Shown: piece by piece, positions 29,931-37,441 of the stretch
How the letters are laid out: each line of letters starts with the position of its first letter
Position numbering within the stretch: the stretch's first letter is position 1
From: Ignavibacteriota bacterium
Lineage (GTDB): Bacteria; Bacteroidota; Ignavibacteria; Kapaibacteriales; UBA2268
DNA: 46,209 nt
Assembly: GCA_024636855.1 (NCBI GenBank)
Contig: JAGXGG010000044.1
Location: forward strand, 1 to 46,209
Reading direction: 5' to 3'
Notes under the pieces: generated by a model
The model's input: only the letters and a program-made list of their open reading frames with translations
The model's database searches: none
What the model was told of the DNA's origin: nothing
Translations under genes and position numbers: made by a program

Positions 29931-30211
29931 ACCCATAAACTAAGCATCTAATCTCCTTTGTTAATATAGTCACAAAGTCAAATTAAACTTGTTTAGTTAG
30001 TACTCTATATTAAAATACCCTAATTACAATGCACTTTCATTGTAATATCCGCATTAAAAATTCTATTTAAAATGCCCCCCAATAATTTAAAAAGTTAATA
30101 AACTTCATGAAAATTATTGAAATAATTAATTGGATTTAATAAAAAAATTCCGTAATCTGTATATAACTAATTAAAGTATTTTAAACATTGTGAACCTTAA
30201 TAATTAAATTT
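29931..30211 (+). promoter_or_regulatory. Leader region of the aminotransferase-decarboxylase operon
   Basis: About 280 bp without a gene before the five-gene operon. It contains a perfect inverted repeat at 30023-30046 (see separate entry) and otherwise AT-rich DNA. No exact TAnnTTTG promoter was found, so the promoter is not placed. Confidence 0.5.
30023..30046 (+). promoter_or_regulatory. Perfect 9-bp inverted repeat upstream of the operon
   Basis: ATTACAATG and CATTGTAAT flank CACTTT. No T run follows, so it is not a terminator. It may be an operator for a dimeric regulator or an RNA hairpin, 166 nt before the first ATG. Confidence 0.45.
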
Positions 30212-31522
30212 ATGATAAAAGAAGTTAGTAAATCTGTGGAATTATTTGAGCGCAGAAGTAATGTCGTAGCCAATGGTATTGGGGTATTTAATACAGCTAC
30301 TGTTAGTCACGCAAAAGGTGCAATAATTACTGAAGTTGATGGAAGAGAGCTAATAGATTTTGCTGGTGGAATAGGGGTTGTTAATGCAGGTCATTGTCCA
30401 GAACCAGTAGTAGAAGCAATTCGCGAACAAGCTGGTAAATATTTACACACTAGTTTCAACGTAGTTACATATGAACCTTATATTCAACTTTGTGAGGAAT
30501 TAGTAGAAATACTCCCTCATGGTGAAAAGACAAAAGCAATGCTGGTATCAACTGGTGCAGAGGCAGTAGAAAATGCTATTAAAATTGCTCGCCAAGCTAC
30601 TAAACGTCAAGGTATTCTAAGTTTCTCTGATGCTTATCATGGCAGAACTATGATGGCAATGTCATTAACAAGTAAAGTAAGTTATAAAATAGACTGTGGC
30701 CCTTTTGCTCCAGAAGTATATCGACTTCCATTCCCCAACTTTTATACTAAAAGTAATGGTAGAAGTATGGAAGAGTTTGTACAAGACGAACTAAATCTCT
30801 TACAAGAAAGTACACTTAATTTGGTAGATATAAATAATCTAGCTGCCATAATAATAGAGCCAATACAAGGTGAAGGTGGGTTTAATCCAGTTCCCAAAGC
30901 TTATCTAGAAGGATTGAGAAAATTTTGTGATGATCATGGTGTTATGCTAATAATGGATGAAGTCCAAAGTGGTTTCTGCAGAACTGGTCACTGGGCTAGT
31001 TGGCAACATTATGGTATAGTACCAGATATTAGTACTTATGCTAAATCTATGGGGTCTGGATTACCTATAGCCGCAGTAGTTGGTAAAGCAGATATAATGG
31101 ATGCTGCTGCCATAGGATCTATAGGAGGGACTTATATCGGTAGTCCTATTAGCTGTGTTGCTTCTTCAGCAACTATACAGTATATGAAAGATATTAATCT
31201 AAATGAAAAAGCTCTTGAAATTGGTAGTATTATATACTCTAGATTAAATAAACTAAAAGAAGAGTGTCCAGCTATTGGCGATGTTCGTGGAGTTGGAGCA
31301 ATGATCGGGATGGAATTTGTTCAGAACGGTGATCCTAAAGTACCAAATTCAACTATATGTAAGAAAGTCGTAGAAGCTTGTTATGAAAACGGACTTATTA
31401 TCCTAAGTGCTGGAACACACAAAAATATTATTAGAATACTGTCACCACTTGTAATTACTCTAGATGAGCTAGACAAGGGGTTGACAATTTTAGAAACACA
31501 AATAAGAAATTTAACAAAATGA
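30212..31522 (+). CDS. GabT-like class III aminotransferase
   Basis: A 436-aa PLP-dependent aminotransferase closest in motifs to 4-aminobutyrate transaminases. The phosphate-binding segment is STGAEAVENAIKIAR (113-127), followed by YHGRTMMAMSLTSK. The cofactor Asp is D249 in IMDEVQSGFCRTG, and the Schiff-base Lys is K278 in TYAKSMGSGLPIAAVVG. IGGTYIGSPISC corresponds to the GGTYxGNP loop of GabT. Length is normal. The natural substrate is probably an omega-amino acid or diamine, but it is not determined. It is the first gene of a five-gene operon, and its stop overlaps the amidase ATG (ATGA), so the two are translationally coupled. Confidence 0.85.
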   Translation: MIKEVSKSVELFERRSNVVANGIGVFNTATVSHAKGAIITEVDGRELIDFAGGIGVVNAGHCPEPVVEAIREQAGKYLHTSFNVVTYEPYIQLCEELVEILPHGEKTKAMLVSTGAEAVENAIKIARQATKRQGILSFSDAYHGRTMMAMSLTSKVSYKIDCGPFAPEVYRLPFPNFYTKSNGRSMEEFVQDELNLLQESTLNLVDINNLAAIIIEPIQGEGGFNPVPKAYLEGLRKFCDDHGVMLIMDEVQSGFCRTGHWASWQHYGIVPDISTYAKSMGSGLPIAAVVGKADIMDAAAIGSIGGTYIGSPISCVASSATIQYMKDINLNEKALEIGSIIYSRLNKLKEECPAIGDVRGVGAMIGMEFVQNGDPKVPNSTICKKVVEACYENGLIILSAGTHKNIIRILSPLVITLDELDKGLTILETQIRNLTK

Positions 31523-32463
31523 ATCACATGAATACGTTTTCGATAGCTGGAATACAAATGAGAGTTTCCGCTGTCACACCAAATATAGAAATGATGAAGC
31601 TTAAAATAGATATCACAATGAATCTGTATCCTTGGATAGAGATGATAATGTTTAGTGAACTTTGTGCTTATGGGCCTCTAACCTATGCAGCACAAGAGTT
31701 TCCAAATAATTTTGAAGAAGAAATGCAAGCTATGGCTAAGAAGTATAACATTTGGTTATTACCCGGTTCTGCATTCGAAAAAAGTGAAGGTAAAATATAT
31801 AATACAGCTACGGTTATAAACCCAGATGGAGAGATTGTAACTAGATATAGAAAAATGTTTCCGTTCTATCCTTATGAAGTAGGAGTTGCACCAGGACATG
31901 AGTTCTGTGTATTCGACGTTCCTGATGTAGGACGGTTCGGAGTATCTATATGTTATGATATGTGGTTCCCAGAAACTACTCGTACTCTTGTATCTATGGG
32001 AGCAGAAGTAATACTTCACCCAACATTATCAGGAACAATAGATAGAGACATAGAGTTATCTATAGTAAGGGCAATGGCATCTGTAAATCAGTGCTTTTTC
32101 TTTGATGTAAATGGATTAGATACTGGTGGATGTGGACGTTCAATTGTTTGTGGTCCAGACGGTAGAGTATTACATCAATCAGATAGTACTGAAGAAATAA
32201 TACCTTTGGAATTAAACATGGATCACGTAAAACGAAGTCGTGAGCTAGGAATATTACGTTTAGGTCAGCCTTTAAAAAGTTTCAGAGATCATTTAGGTGA
32301 GTTTGACATTTATCATCCGGGAGCTAAATCAGAATATTTAGATTCTCTTGGACCGCTTATTAAGCCAACTCGATTAGAGACTTTGGCTAAATTAAAAATG
32401 CAAGAAGACAAAATAATGAATCCTGTATCACCAGTTCGATTTAAAGGAGATGGTTTAGTTTAA
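31519..32463 (+). CDS. Nitrilase-superfamily amidase (carbon-nitrogen hydrolase)
   Basis: A 314-aa carbon-nitrogen hydrolase. The catalytic set E47 (FSELCAYGP), K112 (RYRKMFPFYP) and C145 (VSICYDMWFPE) is complete, and E120 is the second conserved Glu. The sequence around YRKMFPFYPYE and the long C-terminal tail after GEFDIY resemble aliphatic amidase/formamidase branches more than N-carbamoylputrescine amidase. It should cleave a small amide or N-carbamoyl compound. The start at 31519 is coupled to the aminotransferase; an ATG nine bases later is also possible. It is second in the operon, so it may hydrolyse an amide made by the ATP-grasp enzyme encoded at the operon's end. Confidence 0.85.
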   Translation: MNHMNTFSIAGIQMRVSAVTPNIEMMKLKIDITMNLYPWIEMIMFSELCAYGPLTYAAQEFPNNFEEEMQAMAKKYNIWLLPGSAFEKSEGKIYNTATVINPDGEIVTRYRKMFPFYPYEVGVAPGHEFCVFDVPDVGRFGVSICYDMWFPETTRTLVSMGAEVILHPTLSGTIDRDIELSIVRAMASVNQCFFFDVNGLDTGGCGRSIVCGPDGRVLHQSDSTEEIIPLELNMDHVKRSRELGILRLGQPLKSFRDHLGEFDIYHPGAKSEYLDSLGPLIKPTRLETLAKLKMQEDKIMNPVSPVRFKGDGLV

Positions 32464-32482
32464 TAAATAAGGAGAATTAACA

Positions 32483-32890
32483 ATGGGTGGAACCCTAGGT
32501 CAGAAAAGAAATAAGAATGGAACAAGAAAGGACTTCGTAAGTTGGTTTGAAATACCCGCTATTGATTTTCAGCAAGCTGTAAACTTTTACAGTTATATTT
32601 TCGGTATTGAGATGGAACAAGTAATTAATGAGGATAGTGCTACAGCGTACTTCCCTGTTACTACTGGTATAGGCGGAGCAATAACATCTGGTTATAGTAA
32701 TGAGGCTAGTAGTAGCGGACCGCTATTATACTTAAATGGTGGCGATGACCTCAATAATGTTCTTAACAAAGTAGAAGATGCAGGAGGAAGAGTTATAATG
32801 ACTAAAACCTTAATATCAAAAAATGCTGGGTATTTTGCTGTTTTTATCGATTCTCAAGGAAATAAATTAGCATTATATTCAAAGAAGTAA
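32483..32890 (+). CDS. VOC (glyoxalase/bleomycin-resistance) family protein
   Basis: A 135-aa single VOC-fold protein: FVSWFEIPAIDFQQAVNFYSYIFGIEM is the first beta-alpha-beta unit and NVLNKVEDAGGRVIM the second, ending VFIDSQGNKLALYSK. VOC proteins bind a metal or small ligand and can be isomerases, dioxygenases or binding proteins, so the activity is unknown. A clear AAGGAG ribosome-binding site precedes the ATG. It is followed 2 bp later by the decarboxylase gene, in the middle of the operon. Confidence 0.82.
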   Translation: MGGTLGQKRNKNGTRKDFVSWFEIPAIDFQQAVNFYSYIFGIEMEQVINEDSATAYFPVTTGIGGAITSGYSNEASSSGPLLYLNGGDDLNNVLNKVEDAGGRVIMTKTLISKNAGYFAVFIDSQGNKLALYSKK

Positions 32891-32892
32891 AA

Positions 32893-35622
32893 ATGAAAAG
32901 AAACAAAATAGTAAGAACCCAATTTTATAACATTAGTCAACTTCGAATTAACTATTGGAATCGTCTAAAAGTTGATACACATAGTTTAAATGAAATAAAA
33001 TTAGATAAAACTAAAACAGAAAAAGTAAAAGCAAGAGTCAATCAGTTAATAGAAGAATTAATAAATATTGAATCTTACTTCTCTATCCCTGGTACTGCAA
33101 GACTAAAGACAATCCACAGCCTATTTAAATCAGAAGAGTATAGTCCATTAGCTTACATAATAAATGAAACTTGCAAACAGTTAGTTGGTAACAAACACAG
33201 TTTAGTTAACGACTCCGTTTCAGATGACGAAATGGATTTGTCTCGTATTGAAGATTCAGAGCAAGTTGTAAAAAGCAAGAGAAATCATTTTGATGTTTTG
33301 CTAATTGATAATATATCCGAACAAGAAGAATTAGACCTAAAAAGAAACTATAAGAATTTGAGTGAGAAAGGGGATAAATTCACCTATGATATAATTGTTC
33401 AGAAATCTTTCCAAGATGCTTTAATTGCATTACTGTTCAACCATAGTATCCAATCTGTTATAATACGATTTGCTCCAAGCTTTTACTCAAAGAGAATTAG
33501 AGATGAAATTTCGCCTTATGTAAATAGTATAAAAAAATATGATTTTACACGAATGGATGAAACAGAACTTGGTCCTAGACTAGGTGATCTGATCAAGAGA
33601 ATTAGACCTGAACTCGATGTATATTATGTTACTGATACTTCTCTTAGTAAATTAAAAGATAGCACTCTTAAGTGTTTCAAACGTATATTCTACCAATCTG
33701 AAGACATACAAGAAATGCATTTGACTATACTTAGAGGTATAGCTGAACGTTACGAAGCTCCATTCTTCTCTGCATTAGTTGATTATAGTCAAAAACCAAC
33801 TGGCGTGTTTCATGCAATGCCGATTTCAAGAGGAAATTCGGTATTCAAATCAAATTGGATAAATGACTTTGGAGAGTTCTATGGTAGGAATTTATTCCTT
33901 GCTGAGACTTCCGCTACTACTGGTGGCTTGGACTCACTACTTATGCCGACTGGGCCTCTTAAAATTGCGCAAGAAAAAGCACGTGATGCCTATGGGTCAC
34001 TCAATACTTATTTTGTAACAAATGGTACTTCTACTGCAAACAAAATTGTGCTACAAGCTTTAGTTAAGCCAAAAGATGTAGTTCTAATAGATAGAGATTG
34101 CCATAAATCACATCACTATGGACTAGTACTAGCAGGTGCTTATCCTGTATATTTGGATTCATACCCAATACAAGAATATTCTATGTACGGGGCGGTTCCA
34201 ATTAACCATATAACTGATAAGTTATTACACCTAAAAGAATCCGGTCGATTAGACAAAGTTAAAATGCTTCTATTAACAAATTGTACCTTTGATGGTATAG
34301 TATACAATGTAGAAAAAGTAATGCAAGAAGTATTAGCTATTAAACCGGACATGATTTTCTTGTGGGATGAAGCTTGGTTTGCATTTGCTAGCTTTGGGGT
34401 TAACTATAAGCAACGAACAGGTATGTTCACGGCTAATAAATTATCCGAAAAATATAAAAGTAAAGAATACAAAAAAGAATATGACAAACATATAAAGAGT
34501 CTAAAAAAAGGTGAGCGCCCAAGACTTCCAGACCCAGCAAAAGTAAGGGTTAGGGTCTATGCTACCCAAAGTACTCACAAGACATTAAGTAGTTTTAGAC
34601 AAGGGTCGATGATTCATATATGGGACGAAGATTTTAGAAGAAAATCTGAAAGCACATTCCTTGAAGCATATATGACACATACTTCTACTTCACCGAACTA
34701 CCAGATGTTAGCATCCTTAGATATAGGTCGAAGACAAGTGCAGTTCGAGGGGTTTGAGTTAGTTGAGAAAAGTATTGAAATGGCGATGCTATTAAGAGAG
34801 AAGATTGTAAATAGCCCACAACTAAACAAATATTTTGAAGTGCTGACAGTACATGATTTTATACCAAACGAAAGAAGGGAGTCCGGACTACAAGAGTATT
34901 ATACCAAAGAAACTGGCTGGAATCTGATGGAAGAAGCATGGAAAAAAGACGAGTTTGTGCTAGACCCTACTAAGATAACATTATGTATAGGTAAAACCGG
35001 GGTAGATGGTGATACTTTCAAAAATAAATACCTAATGGATAAATTTGGTATCCAGATTAATAAAACATCTAGAAATACAGTGCTATTCATGACAAATATT
35101 GGTACTACTAAGGGAAGTGTATCGTACCTAGTGAAAGCTCTGTTAAATATATCAGAAGAATTAGATGATGAGTTACGTTCATTAAATGAAAAGGAATTAG
35201 AGCTTCACGACAAAAGAATTTATTCATTGATGAAAGATGTACCTCCACTTCCCGATTTTAGTTATTTTCATGATTCATTCCAAGCTGTACCCGGTGTACC
35301 GGGTGGAGACATTCGTTCTGCTTATTATTTAGCTTACGATGAAAAGAATTATGAGTACATATTATTAGAAAATTGTCTGGAAGTTATGAAAACTGGTAGA
35401 GTACTTGTTGCTTCTACTTTTTTGATACCATACCCTCCTGGTTTTCCAGTTTTAGTACCAGGGCAAGTAATAAGTGAAGAGATAATAAACTTCATGTTGG
35501 CATTAGACGTTTCAGAAGTACACGGTTATAATTCGAAATTAGGAATGAGAATATTCAAAGAAAAAGTATTACAAAGAGATCAAATATATTCATCTATTGG
35601 TGGAATCTCCACAATTAAATAA
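32893..35622 (+). CDS. Large Orn/Lys/Arg-type PLP decarboxylase
   Basis: A 909-aa fold-type I decarboxylase, longer than E. coli AdiA/CadA (about 715-755 aa). Residues 1-280 are an N-terminal region containing a receiver/flavodoxin-like wing domain (FDVLLIDN at 133-140). The PLP core shows FVTNGTSTANKIV (374-386), DRDCHKSHHYGLVLAGA (401-417), LWDEAWFAF (490-498) and the Schiff-base Lys K563 in QSTHKTLSSFRQGSMIH. A lysine-rich insertion lies at about 515-555. The C-terminal decarboxylase domain has YPPGFPVLVPGQVI (about 855-868). It should remove CO2 from a basic amino acid to give a di- or polyamine. Arginine, lysine and ornithine cannot be told apart here. It is fourth in the operon. Confidence 0.85.
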   Translation: MKRNKIVRTQFYNISQLRINYWNRLKVDTHSLNEIKLDKTKTEKVKARVNQLIEELINIESYFSIPGTARLKTIHSLFKSEEYSPLAYIINETCKQLVGNKHSLVNDSVSDDEMDLSRIEDSEQVVKSKRNHFDVLLIDNISEQEELDLKRNYKNLSEKGDKFTYDIIVQKSFQDALIALLFNHSIQSVIIRFAPSFYSKRIRDEISPYVNSIKKYDFTRMDETELGPRLGDLIKRIRPELDVYYVTDTSLSKLKDSTLKCFKRIFYQSEDIQEMHLTILRGIAERYEAPFFSALVDYSQKPTGVFHAMPISRGNSVFKSNWINDFGEFYGRNLFLAETSATTGGLDSLLMPTGPLKIAQEKARDAYGSLNTYFVTNGTSTANKIVLQALVKPKDVVLIDRDCHKSHHYGLVLAGAYPVYLDSYPIQEYSMYGAVPINHITDKLLHLKESGRLDKVKMLLLTNCTFDGIVYNVEKVMQEVLAIKPDMIFLWDEAWFAFASFGVNYKQRTGMFTANKLSEKYKSKEYKKEYDKHIKSLKKGERPRLPDPAKVRVRVYATQSTHKTLSSFRQGSMIHIWDEDFRRKSESTFLEAYMTHTSTSPNYQMLASLDIGRRQVQFEGFELVEKSIEMAMLLREKIVNSPQLNKYFEVLTVHDFIPNERRESGLQEYYTKETGWNLMEEAWKKDEFVLDPTKITLCIGKTGVDGDTFKNKYLMDKFGIQINKTSRNTVLFMTNIGTTKGSVSYLVKALLNISEELDDELRSLNEKELELHDKRIYSLMKDVPPLPDFSYFHDSFQAVPGVPGGDIRSAYYLAYDEKNYEYILLENCLEVMKTGRVLVASTFLIPYPPGFPVLVPGQVISEEIINFMLALDVSEVHGYNSKLGMRIFKEKVLQRDQIYSSIGGISTIK

Positions 35623-35632
35623 GGGAAAGATT

Positions 35633-37300
35633 ATGAGTGCAAAAAAGAAAGAAATAACCCCAAAGAAAGCAACAGCTACAAAGAAAGCTGTTACTGCTAA
35701 AAAAGCAACTACTCCAAAAAAAGCCACAGTTAAAAAGAAGGTAGCAACACCGAAAAAAGCTGCAACTCCTAGCAAAGCTGTAGCTAAGAAAAAAGCAACA
35801 ACAATAAAGAAAGTAACTAAGAAAGCAGTTAAAAAGACTGTTACGAAAGAGCTATTAAATGGTGTTCCTGATATCCGAAGATTCTTCTATAAGAATGAGA
35901 TCCCAATATATTTTATAAGTGCAACAAACTTTAATCTATTGGGAGCAGATGAATGGATAAAAGGTTTTAAATTTATATCACACATAGAGTGTTTTGATGG
36001 TCAGCATCCGAATGTTTTTTCACCTAAAAATGAAATCCCACATGATGAATTTACAAGTATAGAAGACATTAACAACTATCTACTTATGCATCCAGAAGTA
36101 CAAGACTATCTAGTAACTCGTAAGAAAGGTAGAACTACTGGTAAAGCTATGTTTCTAATGTTCAATGAAGAGACAGAGAAATTAGCCAAAAAACTAGGTC
36201 TTGAGATAATATTCCCATCTGCAAAGATGAGAAACTTCATGGACAATAAAGTAAATACGAATAGAATAGCTGAAAGAGCTGGAGTAGCTTGTGTACCTTA
36301 TGTTTTATCAAAAGTGAAGGATTTCGAACATTTACGTAGAGTCTCATCTGATTTGGGTGAAAGTTTGGTTATTCAAACTCCATATGGCGATTCAGGTCAC
36401 ACAACTTTCTTTATCTCTAATGAAGCTGAGTATAACAAGCATAAAGAAGACATAGAGAAAGAAAAAGAAGTAAAAATAATGAAACGAATCCGTTGTAAAG
36501 GTTCTGCTATAGAGGCATGTGTAACGCGACACGGTACTATAGTTGCACCTCTGATGACTGAATTAGTTGGATTCAATGAATTAACACCGTACAAAGGTGG
36601 ATGGTGTGGTAATGAGATTTATCCTGATGCATTTACACCTGATATCAGAAACAAAGCAGCGGAATTTACTAAGAAATTTGGTAATCAATTGAGAAAAGAA
36701 GGTTACAAAGGTTACTTTGAATTAGATTTCTTAATCGATCAAGATAATGGTGAGATCTATCTAGGCGAATTAAACCCTCGTGTAACTGGAGCTAGCTCTA
36801 TTACTAATCATGCTGTATTTGCTTTAGCTGATGCACCACTATTCGTATTTCATATACTAGAGTGGATGAAAGTAGATTATAAAATTGATGTAGATAAAAT
36901 CAATGAAAGATGGGCAAGACAAAGAAATATAGATGAGTGGAGTCAACTAATAATCAAACATACCGAAGACACAATTGAATATGTTGTAGAAGCTCCGAGA
37001 TCTGGTATATATAAAATGTTTGATAATGGACATATCCAATATGACAGGATGGACACTCATAGAAGAGCAGTTGAATCGGAACAAGAAGCTTTCTATTTAC
37101 ATATATCAAAATCAGGCGATTATCTTTATGAAGGTGCCGATATGGGTATATTAGTATCTAGAGGTAGAATGATGACGAAAGATTTCAGATTGAATCAACG
37201 AGCTAAGAAATGGATAGATGCTATTAGAGCTCAATACTCTACTAGACTAATCAATGATAAGAGAATAGAAAAGCATTTGAAAGGATCTTTAACTAAGTAG
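35633..37300 (+). CDS. ATP-grasp ligase with histone-H1-like lysine-rich tail
   Basis: A 555-aa protein. The ATG at 35633 is chosen because an AAGGGA ribosome-binding site precedes it and it begins 10 nt after the decarboxylase stop; a longer in-frame start would overlap that gene. Residues 1-72 hold about 27 lysines in KKA and TPKK repeats, like histone H1 or bacterial H1-like tails. Residues about 80-420 are an ATP-grasp domain: NKVNTNRIAERAGVACVPYV, the glycine loop TPYGDSGHTTFF, and the metal site FELDFLI ... LGELNPRVTGASS (362-388). The remaining C-terminal region is unassigned. ATP-grasp enzymes of this kind join a carboxylate, through an acyl phosphate, to an amine or thiol. The substrate is unknown. 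Such proteins are often labelled biotin carboxylase, but no biotin-carrier gene is present. Confidence 0.82.
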   Translation: MSAKKKEITPKKATATKKAVTAKKATTPKKATVKKKVATPKKAATPSKAVAKKKATTIKKVTKKAVKKTVTKELLNGVPDIRRFFYKNEIPIYFISATNFNLLGADEWIKGFKFISHIECFDGQHPNVFSPKNEIPHDEFTSIEDINNYLLMHPEVQDYLVTRKKGRTTGKAMFLMFNEETEKLAKKLGLEIIFPSAKMRNFMDNKVNTNRIAERAGVACVPYVLSKVKDFEHLRRVSSDLGESLVIQTPYGDSGHTTFFISNEAEYNKHKEDIEKEKEVKIMKRIRCKGSAIEACVTRHGTIVAPLMTELVGFNELTPYKGGWCGNEIYPDAFTPDIRNKAAEFTKKFGNQLRKEGYKGYFELDFLIDQDNGEIYLGELNPRVTGASSITNHAVFALADAPLFVFHILEWMKVDYKIDVDKINERWARQRNIDEWSQLIIKHTEDTIEYVVEAPRSGIYKMFDNGHIQYDRMDTHRRAVESEQEAFYLHISKSGDYLYEGADMGILVSRGRMMTKDFRLNQRAKKWIDAIRAQYSTRLINDKRIEKHLKGSLTK

Positions 37301-37325
37301 TAAGCAATCAAATGAATTATAATAG

Positions 37326-37350
37326 ACCCTACCGACTGGTAGGGTTTTTT
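37326..37350 (+). terminator. Rho-independent terminator after the five-gene operon
   Basis: An 8-bp perfect stem (ACCCTACC / GGTAGGGT) with a GACT loop is followed by a T run, closing the operon. Confidence 0.85.
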
Positions 37351-37441
37351 GTTTTATTTACTATAGTTTCAACTAACTATTTCATCACCGAGAATCCGAA
37401 AAGTCCAACTGAGTATAAGAATGTGTTAACTTATTCTTTAT

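Noticed and set aside
35597-35632. Longer N-terminus for the ATP-grasp gene
   Set aside because: It would overlap the decarboxylase end, and the ribosome-binding site fits the ATG at 35633.
35590-35775. 61-aa minus-strand hydrophobic frame
   Set aside because: It arises as the complement of the lysine/alanine-rich tail codons and is not a membrane protein gene.
35633-37300. Biotin carboxylase annotation for the ATP-grasp gene
   Set aside because: No biotin carrier or carboxyltransferase gene is nearby, and the neighbours are amine enzymes; only the ATP-grasp fold is supported.
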